Assembly: GCF_003265155.1 (NCBI RefSeq)
Contig: NZ_QKVO01000004.1
Span: forward strand, 1 to 35,044
Origin: Mycoplasma wenyonii
GTDB lineage: Bacteria; Bacillota_I; Bacilli_A; Mycoplasmatales; Mycoplasmoidaceae
Reading direction: 5' to 3'
DNA length: 35,044 bases
The first letter of the stretch is position 1, and every line of letters starts with the position of its first letter. The position numbers were made by a program, and so were the translations under genes. Positions 1 through 10,437 of the stretch are shown here, one piece after another. The notes beneath the pieces were generated by a model. The model was not told where the DNA came from and ran no database searches. It saw nothing but the letters and a program-made list of their open reading frames with translations.

Positions 1-692
1 CTTCCCCTTCCGCACTTGCAGAGCATGGCCTTTCCACCGCTTCTTCCGGCACATCAACTGGCTTAATAGAAAGAACAGTTATTTCCTCTAGTACAGATTC
101 TCACGCCACTTCTGTCAGCGACTCTTCTCCACAAACTTCTACCACCCCTCTTACTGTTCCTGAGGCCCCTGAAACTATGACTTTATCGAACCCAACCGAA
201 ATTCCTCCAGAAGTAAGTCATTTGCCCAATACTAGAGAAAAACATCTTGAAGAAACAATACAACAAGTTGAAAATGGAAATTGCAAAATCATTGATCCCC
301 TGAAACATATTTTCCAATCAGAAGGCCAAGAAGAGGCAGATTATTACTCCTTCTTTTGTGAAAATATAGGGGAAGATCTTGATATTCCTAATAAATTCGA
401 AGGAGCTTTTCCTAAGTTAATCTTTAAGAGTCGTGATTGAACTAAAGATAAAAAAATAGAGATGAAAGTGCAAACCGATATGGGTGACACGTTTTCTGCC
501 TCAGATGAAGATGAAGGCGATTACCCTTATAAAATTTCACTCTTCAGTGAATCATTTATTGATAATTCTTTACTAGAGGGAAAGTGAAATTATCACGATT
601 TTGAACATGAAGAAATAAGTAGATCGGGAGCAATAGTTAAATTCACCCACTCAGATACCAATAAAGATATTTATCTTTTATTGGATTTATAG
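1..692 (+). CDS. Orphan protein, C-terminal part (5' end outside window)
   Basis: The frame is open from the first bases (codon phase starts at base 3) and ends at TAG 690-692. It reads through TGA codons at 438 and near 585 as Trp. The visible 230 residues begin with a Ser/Thr/Pro-rich stretch of about 55 residues (SSGTSTG, TSTTPLTVPE) that looks like an unstructured stalk, followed by an acidic domain ending in ...DTNKDIYLLLDL. I recognise no family. Low-complexity Ser/Thr stalks on unique proteins are common in secreted or surface proteins of haemoplasmas, so an external location is an inference. The true start lies upstream, so whether it has a signal peptide cannot be seen. Confidence 0.75.
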
Positions 693-763
693 ACTAAGGA
701 AGTTAAATAGTTAGTTCAAACTTATAAATAAAGAGAGACTTTATTAGTAATTATTAAGAGACA

Positions 764-1780
764 ATTACATACAGTAAGTTTGGCTTATTAGCCACTTTAG
801 TTAGTGTCCCTTTTCTTTCTTTTCTCCAACAAGCTAAAGCTACCAATTGAACAAAACCTCATCTAGATGGTCTTTATACCAGAGCCTTGCTTTTTGTTAA
901 GGGACTAGAAGGCAAACCTCAATTAGTTCAAAGAAGTTCTAGCAGCAGTTCAGAATTTCCAAACAAGAATTATGAAATTCAACAAGTTTCTCAACAAGTT
1001 AGTGCAAGCCAAGCACAAACTGAAAGACCCGCTTTAATAGCCGAGTTCCCGCTAGCTAGATTAGGCCAAAAGAATTACTACAAGTATTGCATTCCTTCTG
1101 ACTCACCACTTCTAAAAACTAGTACACAGACAACAACTTCTTCTGATACAACAAACTGTAAGTTAGATTGATTTGGCTCTAATTCAACCCATGAGAAAAC
1201 CAAAAAAGAAGAAATATCCTTCTTACTAGAAACAATGGTGAAATTCATCGAAACTCAACATGTCGCAAATGTATTGATGTTCTATGATAAAAACACTAAT
1301 TTTCTCAATAATGGAACAACTGGGGGGGGCTCTTCACAAGTATTTAGTTCCATCCAACAGGCTTGCAAAGTGAAAAACAAAAACTCTAAAGAACTCATAA
1401 CAGAGCTTTTCTTTGCCCCCAAAGAGTGTCTTTTATCTCCTTCTTCAGCCAGAGTTACCTTGGAATTATTATCTTTCCCCTCTTTAACTCAAACCAACCA
1501 AACCCCAGAAATTCAAGTTACCAAGGAACAATTGACTCGCGCCAGAATATCAGGATTTCTTAGATATGGAGTATTTGAATATTCTGCGCAACCAAAGAAA
1601 ATTCCATCGTCACAGAATGGTGGAACCAAGCCACATAAAACTGCAAATTTAAAAGTTAACTGACCTCTGAGTTTTTATTTATGAAAAGAAAACGAAACCT
1701 ATTGTTTCTTAGACCCTATTTGAAGACAAGTTAAAGCTAGAGAATTAAAGTTTGAAGAGCTTAAAAATAGATGTGTTTAA
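764..1780 (+). CDS. Orphan exported protein with signal peptide and G8 tract
   Basis: One frame runs from just after TAA 755-757 to TAA 1778-1780, with TGA read as Trp at several sites (for example 1169, 1661). No ATG, GTG or TTG precedes the hydrophobic N-terminus, so I place the start at ATT 764 (about 338 residues). The N-terminus has a short polar segment with Lys, a hydrophobic core (FGLLATLVSVPFLSFL) and an A-K-A site, a convincing Sec signal peptide. The mature part is Ser/Gln-rich near its start and shows no recognised domain. A run of eight G at 1322-1329 encodes part of a Gly-Gly-Gly-Ser-Ser stretch and could slip in replication. I infer a secreted or surface protein of the haemoplasma orphan type. 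The start is the least certain part. Confidence 0.7.
1322..1329 (+). repeat. G8 homopolymer inside an exported-protein gene
   Basis: Eight consecutive G within the coding frame of the 764-1780 gene. Such tracts are rare in AT-rich DNA and are typical sites of slipped-strand mispairing. A change of one base would truncate the protein after about 190 residues. Confidence 0.85.
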
Positions 1781-1815
1781 CTTTTATTTAGTAGTCTCGC
1801 CAGTAAATAAAGAAA

Positions 1816-2064
1816 ATGTCTTTTACTTCATTAGTTTTTGCAGATTCAACTAATATAGGTTGAGGTGTTGGATTGGTCTGTGTTTTTATTTTCGGAATTC
1901 TTTTGGGTCATAAGTTAACAGCAAAGTGATTTTCTAGAAAGGTAAGTAAGCAAAATTTAATTTCTGCATCTCAAGTTAGAGAGATGTATAGACAAATAGG
2001 AAGAACTCCCACCGAGAGACAAATCAGACAAATGCTAGCTGCAGTGAATAATAAACAGGAATAA
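1816..2064 (+). CDS. YneF / UPF0154 family membrane protein
   Basis: This is an 82-residue protein with an ATG start. It has one N-terminal membrane segment (GVGLVCVFIFGILLGH, residues about 17-32) and a conserved soluble tail. The tail signature, MYRQIGRTPTERQIRQML, is close to the YneF/UPF0154 consensus (a Met-Arg-Xaa-Gly-Xaa-Xaa-Pro-Ser helix). A TGA at about residue 16 is read as Trp. The family is a small single-pass membrane protein found in Firmicutes and Mollicutes; its biochemical role is not established. It sits 47 bases upstream of the valS start on the same strand, so the two may share a transcript. Confidence 0.85.
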
Positions 2065-2111
2065 ATAACTATTTACTTTTATAGTTTCTTTCTAGTAAAT
2101 AGGATTTAAGA

Positions 2112-4616
2112 GTGGGTTACCACTCACTTTTACTCCCTCCCCCAAATCTCACTGGGGCTTTACACCTCGGACATCTCTGAAATATTATTCTGCAAGATTT
2201 CAGATTTAAGTGAGAAGAGATTAGAAAACATTACAACTATTGAGCAGTTGGAGTTGATCATGCAGGACTCTCTTTTCAATCTAAGTTCGATTCTCTTTAT
2301 AGTCAAAAATTTTCCAAAGACAATAAAGAGGAATACCTACAAGAGATGCATAAATATGCTGAAGAACTAAAGCAACACATACTTTCTCAATTCTCTTTAA
2401 TAACTTCTTCTATTTCAATTGAATCTGCAAGATATACCCTAGAAGATTCAATCCAGAAAAAAGTAGCAGATCACTTTCACACCCTTTTCTCTCAAGGACT
2501 AATTTACAAGAAAAAAAAACTAGTTAATTGAGATATCAAGTTACAAGAAGTACTAGCTGATTGTGAAGTTCACTACAAAGAAGCTAATTCCAAGCTTTAT
2601 TACCTTAAATATCCTCTAGAAGATGAACCAAATAAATATATAGTTGTTGCTACTTCTAGACCAGAAACTATCTTTGGAGATGTAGCTGTATTTGTTAATC
2701 CTGAAGATACAAGATATACAGCCTATCACAAAAAAAGAGTATTAATTGCTGGACTTAATAGATCAATTCCTGTTCTACCAGATCCTTTAGTAGATAAAGA
2801 ATTTGGAACAGGTGCTGTTAAATGTACTCCCGCACATGACCAATTAGACTGAGAGCTCTCTGAAAAACACAATCTAGAGAAATTAGAAGTCATTGATAAA
2901 CAAGGCAGATTAACTGAGTTAGCTTTACAGTTCAACTCCTTAGATAGATTAGTGGCAAGAGAAAAAGTTGTTTCCTGACTAGATTCTCTAGGACTAGTAG
3001 AAAAGATAGAAGATTATCAAACTTCTCTTTTGTTCTCAGAAAAAAGTAATAGCATAGTGGAAAAGATACTCACTGAACAATGATTTCTTTCCTGTTCCAG
3101 AATGTCTAAACAAACTATTCAAGTCATCCAAGAAAAGAGATTCAATTTCAATGTTTACCCATTAGAGCAACTAGAAAGACTTTTAAGTTATCTAGAGAAT
3201 ATGGAAGATTGATGTCTCTCTAGACAAATACTATGAGGAATAACAATTCTAATAGTGTATGACCTTGAATACAAGAGATATAGAGTTAACCAAAGAGCCA
3301 AGCAGGCATCTGAAATAGAGGAAAAGATAGTCTTAGACACTTGATTTTCTTCTTCTCTTTGACCCACTCTTGTATTTGAAGGAAAGCCTAGAGAAAAAAG
3401 CACCTTCTTCCCTCTAACTACCTTAATTTCAGGAAAGGATATTCTTCTTCCTTGAATCTCTAGAATGCTCTTTCTTTCTCTTCATTTATTTGGAAAACTT
3501 CCCTTTAAAAATGTATTTCTACATGGTCTTTTAAGAAATAAACAAGGAGAAAAGATGTCTAAGTCACTTGGAAATGGAATACTCCCAGAAGAGTTGTATA
3601 AGAAATATAGCCCAGATGTAATTAGATTGGCCTTTCTCTCAAATACTAACTATGACAGAGACCTAAAGTTCTCAGATCAAATCTTTCACAAATCCAACTT
3701 ATTTGTACATAAGCTAGAACATATCTTTAAGTTCATCTCTCAACAATTAGAAGATCATCCTTTAATAACAGAACTAACTGATCCAGTAACTTATCAGTTT
3801 GAGAGATTAAGTTGAGGAGAGAGATGAATACTTAGAGAGATTTGCTCTTTAGGAGACAAAATAGAAAGCCTTTACAGTGAGTTTGACTATTTCAATCTCT
3901 CTAAGGAAATAATTTCTTTTTTCACTGAAAAGTTTTCTAATAAGTTCCTAGAGTTCTTGAAGTTATCGGTACCACTTACAGATAACAGCATTAAGTTTGT
4001 AGCCTATATCTGTAAGCTATCCTGTAGAATACTTTATCCTTTTGTACCAGAATTCACTAAAGAGATACATCAGAAGATATTTAAAGAAGAATTAAGAGCT
4101 TATTATCCTAAAAAGTTCTATCCAGAGAAGATAACTATTAATGCCTTCAAATATGATTGATTCTTCCAATATGTCAAAGAAATAAGACAACTATATCTGG
4201 CTTTAGAACTAGATAACAACACAAAAGCCCAATTAAAGATCTACTCTATTGACAAAGACTTAAATGAGTTCCAATTAGGCATAAAAGATTTAGTTCCTTA
4301 TCTAAAAAAACTAAATCATTCAATTTCCTCTTTTGTCAACTTAGAAACTAAGCAATTAACTAATCTCCCAACTCTCAAGTTTGGAAAGTTGTATTTCGAG
4401 CTTTTATTCGAGAACCTACCAGTTGAAAAATACAAACAATATCTAGATAAGAAATTAAGTACCTTTGAGTTTGAGCTTTCCCGATCAAAAACAATACTTT
4501 CCAGAAAGAGTTTCTTAGAGAATGCCCCAGAAGAATTAAGAAAAGCCGAGAATAAGAAATACAGAGACTATTTAGCTCAATACAAGTTCTATTCTGAGCT
4601 TAGAGCGCAGTTCTAA
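2112..4616 (+). CDS. valS: Valyl-tRNA synthetase (ValS), short N-terminus
   Basis: Class I aminoacyl-tRNA synthetase that charges tRNA-Val and hydrolyses mischarged Thr. Seen in order: PPPNLTGALHLGH (HIGH motif); an editing domain with ATSRPETIFGDVAVFVNP and EFGTGAVKCTPAHD; the ENMEDWCLSRQILWG segment; LDTWFSSSLWP; the KMSKS loop GEKMSKSLGNG; and a C-terminal coiled coil rich in Lys/Glu. Many TGA codons are Trp. The frame has stops at 2082 and 2100. GTG 2112, with AGGA eight bases upstream, is the best start. This leaves only about eight residues before PPPN, where the family usually has 30-40. The segment after SRQILWG also lacks the usual R-I-P-x-W-Y and reads ITILIVY. At 834 residues the overall length is normal for a mycoplasma ValS. 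Confidence 0.93.
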
Positions 4617-4666
4617 AGACAAATAGTTATGACTAATAGTTCTTTCAGACTTATTAAGGTAATAAG

Positions 4667-5779
4667 CTGAAAAAGACATTTAAGTTATCTGAAGCTGAAA
4701 TACTTTTCAGCTCTTTAGTACTCGCCTGATCAACTATATGTGTACCACTATTCCCCCATAGTCTTTTATTTCTCTTCTTTTTCTTTGTTTATTGTTTTGT
4801 CTTTAAGCTCAACTACTTAAAGCTTTTTGTACTTTCTTCCCTTATCTGAGCTTTCTATTTTGGTTGAAAACTACTTAGTGACTTTTCTGTTAGAAGCCTT
4901 AAGTTAGCGGAACCAATACACAAATTTACCTATTGATTAAGAGATAAAGTAACTACCTTTATAGAACACAGATATGAAGGGGAATGTGGAAAGTTCATCT
5001 CCTATCTTCTCTTTAATAAGAAAGATTCAAGCTTAAAACCTATTATCAATGATTTCAGAATGCTCTCACTTTCTCACATACTAGTAGTTAGTGGTATGCA
5101 TCTAAATATTGTTGACAATGGAGTAAATAAGTTAATTAGAAAGATACCTTTTAAGTGACTCAGGAACTTAATTAACTTAACTGCCTTATCTAGTTATGCT
5201 TGAGCGACTGGATTCTCTACACCCGCTACTAGAGTATTTAGTGAAAAAGTAATACTAGCTTTTAAGAAAAAGAACATTAATAACTCTATTGCAAATTGAG
5301 CCCAATCAGTTTGACTCTCTTTCTTCTTTTTCCCTAACTCTATCTATACTTATTCCTTTTTACTTTCTTATCTATATTCTTTGTCATTCAGAATAATAGA
5401 TAAGTTAGAGTTAACCAAGTTAAAAAAACACTTAGTTAAGTTAGGATTTGCTTCTTTTTTAGGTTTCGCATTTTTCTCTTATTCAACTGGACAGATCTTT
5501 CCTCTATCAGGAATAAATCAATTATTTCTTTCTCCAATAGTTGTTTCAGTGTTTATCTATTATCTAGTAAGTTGACCCTTTAAGTTTTTGGTCCCTGTTG
5601 GCACCAAAATATATGGTTGGATGAAAGTGCTTGTGTCTAATCTAGAGATAAATAAGTCTTTTATTGATAGAGGGGTTGGATCTTATCTAGAACCCTTTTA
5701 TCTTACTTTTGGACTCTCTTTAGTTTGCTTATTGGCCTCTAAATACTATTTAGCTAAGAGAGAAAGAACTAAAAATTAG
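4667..5779 (+). CDS. comEC: ComEC/Rec2-like DNA-internalisation membrane protein
   Basis: Polytopic membrane protein of the ComEC competence family, the channel for single-stranded DNA entry. The diagnostic stretch is MLSLSHILVVSGMHLNIV, matching the family's L-S-H-L-L-A-I-S-G-L-H, followed by ATGFSTPATRV in place of the usual TGFSPSVLRA. Several hydrophobic segments precede and follow it. The length of about 370 residues resembles the short mycoplasma forms, which lack the beta-lactamase-like domain. The frame opens after TAA 4655-4657. No ATG, GTG or TTG is available before the first membrane segment, so I use CTG 4667, which has AAGG nine bases upstream; the start is uncertain. The next gene begins four bases after the stop, and comEC followed by a holA-like gene is the mycoplasma order. 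Confidence 0.75.
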
Positions 5780-5782
5780 GAG

Positions 5783-6664
5783 ATGCTCTGAATCTATCTT
5801 TCTAAGAATTTGTTTGCCTTAGAGATCAAGCAAGAAGACTTTTTCTTTAAGTTCAATAGCGAGAAGATATTGCACTTAAAGAGAGTTGATTTCGAGACTG
5901 TCAAGAATCAATTAACCCAAGTTAGTTTATTTGAAGAACATTCTCACTTTATATTTGAGGAATACACAGGCTCTTTTACAGAACTTTCTAGTCTCTTTGA
6001 AAAGATTTCTATTTCCGCTAATGTATTGATAACTAAGTCTCTTGAGAGCAAAATATACTTACCTCCCAAATTAATTAGTCAGCTAGCAGATAAAGATTAT
6101 TGGCAGTTTGAGCCTAGTATTATGTCCAAAGAAAGATATCTAACTAGATTACTAGAGAGATATAAATTAAAGAAAATATCTTCTAATCTTTTAGAGGTGA
6201 TTAAGAAAGAGGCTATGGGCTCTCACATACAACTTAAAGGAGTTTTGACCCAACTTAAGTTAGTTGTTAAGTCCAAGGGAGAGCTCACTGAAGATTTAAT
6301 TAGAAACTTAATTGAGGCAAATGATGTAGTGCCACAATTAAAAAACAAATATTTATTCTTAGAGTGGTATATTGGAGGAAGAATAAAAGATTGAGTTTTA
6401 TTTCTTAGAACTGTGTTATTTAAGAAGAATAGTTCAGGAGATACTTTACTTGAATTTTTGAAGTATTTAGCCTACTCTCTAAACTATCATTTTTGGAATG
6501 AAAGAAATGATTTAGAAGTTCAGAAATTTATAAGAGAATTTAGCTTTAATTTCCTTGTTTTTATTGAGACAGAAATATTTAAAATCAAGTCCAATTTAAC
6601 CTCTGGGGTTCTTTTCTTCTTTTGAAAACACAGACCTTTAAATAAACTTCAACTAGCTATCTAA
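5783..6664 (+). CDS. holA: Probable DNA polymerase III delta subunit (HolA-like)
   Basis: This 293-residue protein starts at ATG 5783, three bases after the comEC stop. It ends at TAA 6662-6664 and reads a TGA near 6392 as Trp. Delta is the clamp-loader subunit that opens the sliding clamp. Support is partly positional: in mycoplasmas a delta-like gene follows comEC. The layout also fits, with an N-terminal alpha/beta region (phrases such as HFIFEEYTG and NVLITKS) and a helical C-terminal half ending in hydrophobic helices, as in delta. I see no single diagnostic motif, because delta subunits diverge strongly and lack a working P-loop. An unrelated protein of the same size remains possible. 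Confidence 0.55.
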
Positions 6665-6677
6665 GCTGAAAGATTTA

Positions 6678-7838
6678 GTGAGTAATTTCACTTTAGAAAA
6701 AGAGATATCTCCAGAGATTAGTGCCTATAGTAAGTTATTTGAGTTAGCTAAAGACTACTTAACTAAGTTATCTTATTATGAGAATTTCATAAATGATGTA
6801 GCTTCTCAGGAGCCTGAAAGCTTAGAGTTTCTTTCTAGCTCTTTTAGCCTCTTAAGAGAATTAGGCAGTTTATCTGGTAATTCATCAGGAATTGAATCAC
6901 TTGTTTCTAGCTTTAAATCCAAGATCACTAAGGGAGAAAAAGACTTTAGTCCTAAACAACTAGATAAATTATTTTTTTCACCATACAAGGGAGAAAGAGA
7001 GTGGATAGATGAACTAAGTTACATACACATTTGAACTCTTAACAGCTATCAGTTAAATCTAAAGACTTGCAGTATTAATGACATTAAATCAAGTCTTAAT
7101 TCTCCAGAGCTAGAACTTGAATTAAGAGAAGTTAAGGAACAAACACAACAAGCGGAGCAACAATTTAAGAAGAAAAAAACTTCAGATTTTTCTAAGAATG
7201 GTTTTGCAGTTTATAGAAATATATTCAGTTCTAAGTTCAGCTTTGGAGATAAAGATAATGGGGAGTATGATGATGGCTTTGAGCGAATTGTTTCAAGAAC
7301 ACAAGCAATTGAAAGGTTAGAGAGAGATATTAGAGGGGGAAAGATATATATCTACAACACAAAACCAATAAGAAATCTAAAGCTAAAGAAGTTACTTTCT
7401 TATCTTTTTCTTGCTGGATTAGTTGTTAGTTGTATTACCTTCTTAAAGGCTTTCATTAGTTGTGTATCTAATAATTGTCAAGAGAATCAAGCAATATTGT
7501 TCTCTATTATGAGCTTTATTTTTTTCTTGCTGGCTAGAAATGAAAACAATAAGTTTTTAGACAATGAAAACTTCAGATATTCCTTTAGTAGAAAGATCTT
7601 CTATTATTACTTCTTCTTATCTTCATTCTTTATATTTAATAAGGCTGATTATCAAGCTTTATTTGGTACAAGTTCAGATAGTTTTCATAAAGCAATACTG
7701 GGGGTTCTAGTGTTTTTGGTAATAACCTCTATCAGCTGCTTTACTGTAGCTTATTTCTTTTTGAATCCTAAAAAGAATAAAGCTTTAATTAAGGGACTAC
7801 TTGACAAGTACTCTAACTCACCAAATCTATACAACTAG
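6678..7838 (+). CDS. Membrane protein of unknown function
   Basis: One frame runs from GTG 6678 to TAG 7836-7838 (386 residues), with TGA 7032-7034 read as Trp. The first 230 residues are soluble, charged and helical, with an acidic/Gln-rich coiled-coil-like part (EQTQQAEQQFKKKK). The C-terminal third has about four hydrophobic segments (LFLAGLVVSCITFLKAF, ILFSIMSFIFFLLA, FYYYFFLSSFFIF, LGVLVFLVITSISCFTVAYFF). It starts 13 bases after the holA-like gene. A conserved hypothetical follows the comEC-holA pair in other mycoplasmas, so it may be that ortholog; this rests on position only. No function can be assigned. Confidence 0.7.
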
Positions 7839-7883
7839 TCTGGTTAAAGAGTCTGATTAGGGATTAGACTTAGTTAAGCAACA

Positions 7884-8519
7884 ATGTTAATTAGACTAGG
7901 AGCATATGGCGCTAAGAATTCTAAGAAGAGAAAATATAAACCTTTACTTTTCTTTAACTTAATACCCAATATTGTTTTTGGAATATTTATTGGTATATTC
8001 ATAAATCTAATTCTGCTAGCTTGATTACTAATTGGATTATTTACTCAAGGAAGGGATTATCAGCTATTCTTTTATTCCTCTCTAGGGTTAATAACTTTCT
8101 TTATTTCCTATTTGATATATAGATACAAATACTTTCATATCCTAAAAGTACCTTCTTATAAGAGTTTCTTAATCTCTAGAAATAAATTGTTTTGATGAAT
8201 ATTTTGAACAGTTAATACTTGATTATTAAGCTGTTGAGCTGGAATGGTATGTATTGGTACCTTTGGAGGATTTGGTTGAAAACACTTTAATAATAAACAA
8301 ATTTTGACTTTGACAGGTGAACCTGAATTAACTAGATTAACTGGAATTATTCTTTGAATTATTCATTGATTCTTGATAGGTACTCTATCTATAAGCTATA
8401 GAAAGTTTGTAGAGTTCTTTAATAGCTGTAGAGTTAAGTTGAGAAATAGAAGAGCACAATTAAAACAATTTAAGTTAAAGGCTGAAGAAGAAGTTAACTT
8501 TGAAACAATGAAAATCTAG
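7884..8519 (+). CDS. Small polytopic membrane protein upstream of atpB (unknown)
   Basis: ATG 7884 to TAG 8517-8519 encodes 211 residues, with many TGA-Trp codons (Trp-rich core). About four hydrophobic segments are visible (the first around FNLIPNIVFGIFIGIFINLILLA split by polar breaks, then LGLITFFISYLIY, a Trp/Cys-rich segment, and ILWIIHWFLIGTLSI). The N-terminus is basic (KNSKKRKYK) and the C-terminal tail is charged and helical. I do not recognise a family. It is the first gene of the cluster that continues into atpB, in the place where many bacteria have the assembly factor atpI. A role in F0 assembly or structure is a guess from position. Confidence 0.7.
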
Positions 8520-8550
8520 AATGAGCTTTTTAGAAATAAATGAATAGTAA

Positions 8551-9075
8551 GTGGAGAGTGAAAGATGGTATAGAATACATTACTTCACTGCACAAATCCT
8601 TTTAAGTGTTTATGTCAGCGTTGCTATCATCTGGGACACAATGATTTACGTTTCAAAAAATGCTGTGGCTGGGAAATTAAATGCTACTATCACTGCCGCC
8701 ACATCTGCTTTAATTCAATATTGTTTTCTGAGTTGCAAGTACAGAGTCTCTTGTAGATTATTTAGTCTCAAGTTATTAAAGGATAATTACACTTACTGAT
8801 TAATTAAATGTTTGAATTACAGAGATAAAACAAAGAGCCTTAAAGGTTTCAAATTTAAGATATATCTCTTTCAATTACTTAGTATTTTTTCCTCAATCTT
8901 TGTATTTGCCCTAGGAAGTGTGTTGACTGCTAGTTGGAGTTATGATGGTCAAAAAGATTATTTCTTTAATAAGTGGTTTGGATTAGCAGGGGCTTTGATC
9001 TTTCCAGCAGTTAGATTATTTACCTCCTTAGTGTATATACCTAACAGAAGTTATAAATTATTCTTTAGGATTTAG
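8551..9075 (+). CDS. Small polytopic membrane protein directly before atpB (unknown)
   Basis: GTG 8551 is the first possible start after in-frame stops at 8545-8550. The frame ends at TAG 9073-9075, giving 174 residues with a TGA-Trp near 8799. Four hydrophobic segments are seen (AQILLSVYVSVAIIW, ITAATSALIQYCF, FQLLSIFSSIFVFALGSVL, WFGLAGALIFPAVRLFTSL). It ends three bases before atpB. It lacks what marks subunit c: there is no Gly-rich hairpin of about 75 residues and no acidic residue in the middle of the second helix. I therefore do not call it atpE. Its tight coupling to atpB suggests a partner in the ATP synthase membrane part, but this is inference. An ATG in another frame at 8539 leads only to a short dead end. 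Confidence 0.65.
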
Positions 9076-9078
9076 AAA

Positions 9079-9849
9079 ATGACTAGTTTAGGAGTGAATT
9101 CAATCTTTTTGAATAATATGTTGTTTTTTCAACAGACAAATGGAGATGATGCTAACAAAGTTAACAGTGTTATCTCTGGAGCTTTTATGGTTACTGTTTT
9201 GATTCTTTTCCTAGGACTCTATTACAAGATAACTCTGGAAAGAGCTAAAAATTATAAGAAACTTCCAAAGATTATTTTCTTGGTCTTCTTAATGATCAGA
9301 TGGATAAAGAGAACTACTATAGAGATGTTGGGAAGAAGATATAGCTTTGCTATTCCTTTCTTTATATACATAGTCTTTTATTTTTGGGGAACTAGCTTGG
9401 TAGGTATGCTTGGATTTCAAGGAATAAGCACATTTGCCTATATTCCTATGTCTATTGCTGGAGTAGTTTTTGTGGGAACTGTGTTTTCTGGACTTGCAGC
9501 TAAAGGTTGAGGTTTTTGTAAAGACTATTATGTTTGATTCCGATTAGGAAAAAAGAAGATACTTCCAATACCAGATGTATTGAAGATGTTGGGTGAAGCC
9601 GGAAAAGTTATTTCTCTTGGTCTTAGATTGTGAGGAAACTATTTTGCTGGAGCTATAGTCTTGTTTATGGTGAAACATTTTTTGAGTAGCTCCATAGGTA
9701 CATCTTGACAAAGCAATATCACTACACAATCTTTCTTGTTTCCATTGCATCTTTATTTTGATGTTGTAGATGGAGCTCTTCACTCTATGATCTTTCTAAT
9801 ATTGACTCTTTCTTACTGAAGCATGGCTAAGCAAGTAGAAAGCAAGTAA
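9079..9849 (+). CDS. atpB: ATP synthase F0 subunit a (AtpB)
   Basis: Subunit a forms the proton half-channels against the c-ring in the membrane. This 256-residue protein starts at ATG 9079 and has five or six hydrophobic helices. Its diagnostic helix reads SLGLRLWGNYFAGAIV, equivalent to the family's S-L-x-L-R-L-F-G-N-x-x-A-G, with the essential Arg at about residue 183. The last helix (ALHSMIFLILTLSY) matches the usual C-terminal helix. TGA is Trp at several sites, including the W of LWGN. The stop is followed one base later by atpF. In most bacteria atpE lies between the two, and here it is absent. Confidence 0.92.
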
Positions 9850-9850
9850 G

Positions 9851-10432
9851 ATGTCTGACTTTTCTAGCAAAATAAGTGAAATGGTCAAATTATTTCTTCA
9901 AGCACAACCAAGCGTCATTGCCGCTCATGCAGTCTCCTCCATTTCAGTCATTATCTTTATTGTCTATTTCTTCTGAAAGCCTACAAATAAGTTCATAAAT
10001 CAACAAAAGGAAAAGCTAGACAAGGTTCATAGTGCTTTATCGCAAGCAACTAAAGAAACCAAACAAGCTTTAACTAGTTTGCAAAAGGAACAAGAAGAGT
10101 TTCTCTTAGAGAAAAAGAAGTTTTTAAGAGAAAGAAAGGAGAAAGAGAAATTAATACTAAAACAAAGAATGGAAGAAGCGGAAAAGATGAAGCAAGAAAT
10201 TATTGCTGAAGCTCAAAAGAGAGTTCAATTAATGGAGGAGGAGGCCAAAAGAACAGTAAATCAGAAGATTATTACTCTTTCAGTTGATTTGGCTGAGAAA
10301 TTAATTAGAGGAGCAATAAATCAAAAGACTCAGTCAAAGATTATTGATGGTTATCTGGATGAATTAGATACAGTGTTTAAAGGAGCTCGCCCAGAAGCGG
10401 AAGATCTAGCTCAAGCAATTAAGAAGAGTTAG
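9851..10432 (+). CDS. atpF: ATP synthase F0 subunit b (AtpF)
   Basis: Peripheral stalk subunit linking subunit a to delta/alpha. ATG 9851 starts one base after the atpB stop. The 193 residues show a short N-terminus, one membrane helix (about residues 25-42, AVSSISVIIFIVYFFW), then a long Lys/Glu-rich helix with the family pattern of coiled-coil heptads. The C-terminus includes SVDLAEKLIRGAINQKTQ, close to the conserved A-x-x-L-I-x-x-x-I segment. The N-terminus has no lipobox, so it does not look like the lipoprotein form of b seen in some mycoplasmas. The gene belongs to the atpBFHAG run. Confidence 0.92.
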
Positions 10433-10437
10433 GCTAT

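Noticed and set aside
8521-8548. ATG 8521 and ATG 8539 as starts of the gene before atpB
   Set aside because: The first meets TAG after eight codons and the second is in another frame that stops after about 21 codons.
8551-9075. Candidate subunit c (atpE) before atpB
   Set aside because: The protein has 174 residues and four hydrophobic segments, no Gly-rich first helix and no central Asp/Glu in the second, so it does not fit subunit c.
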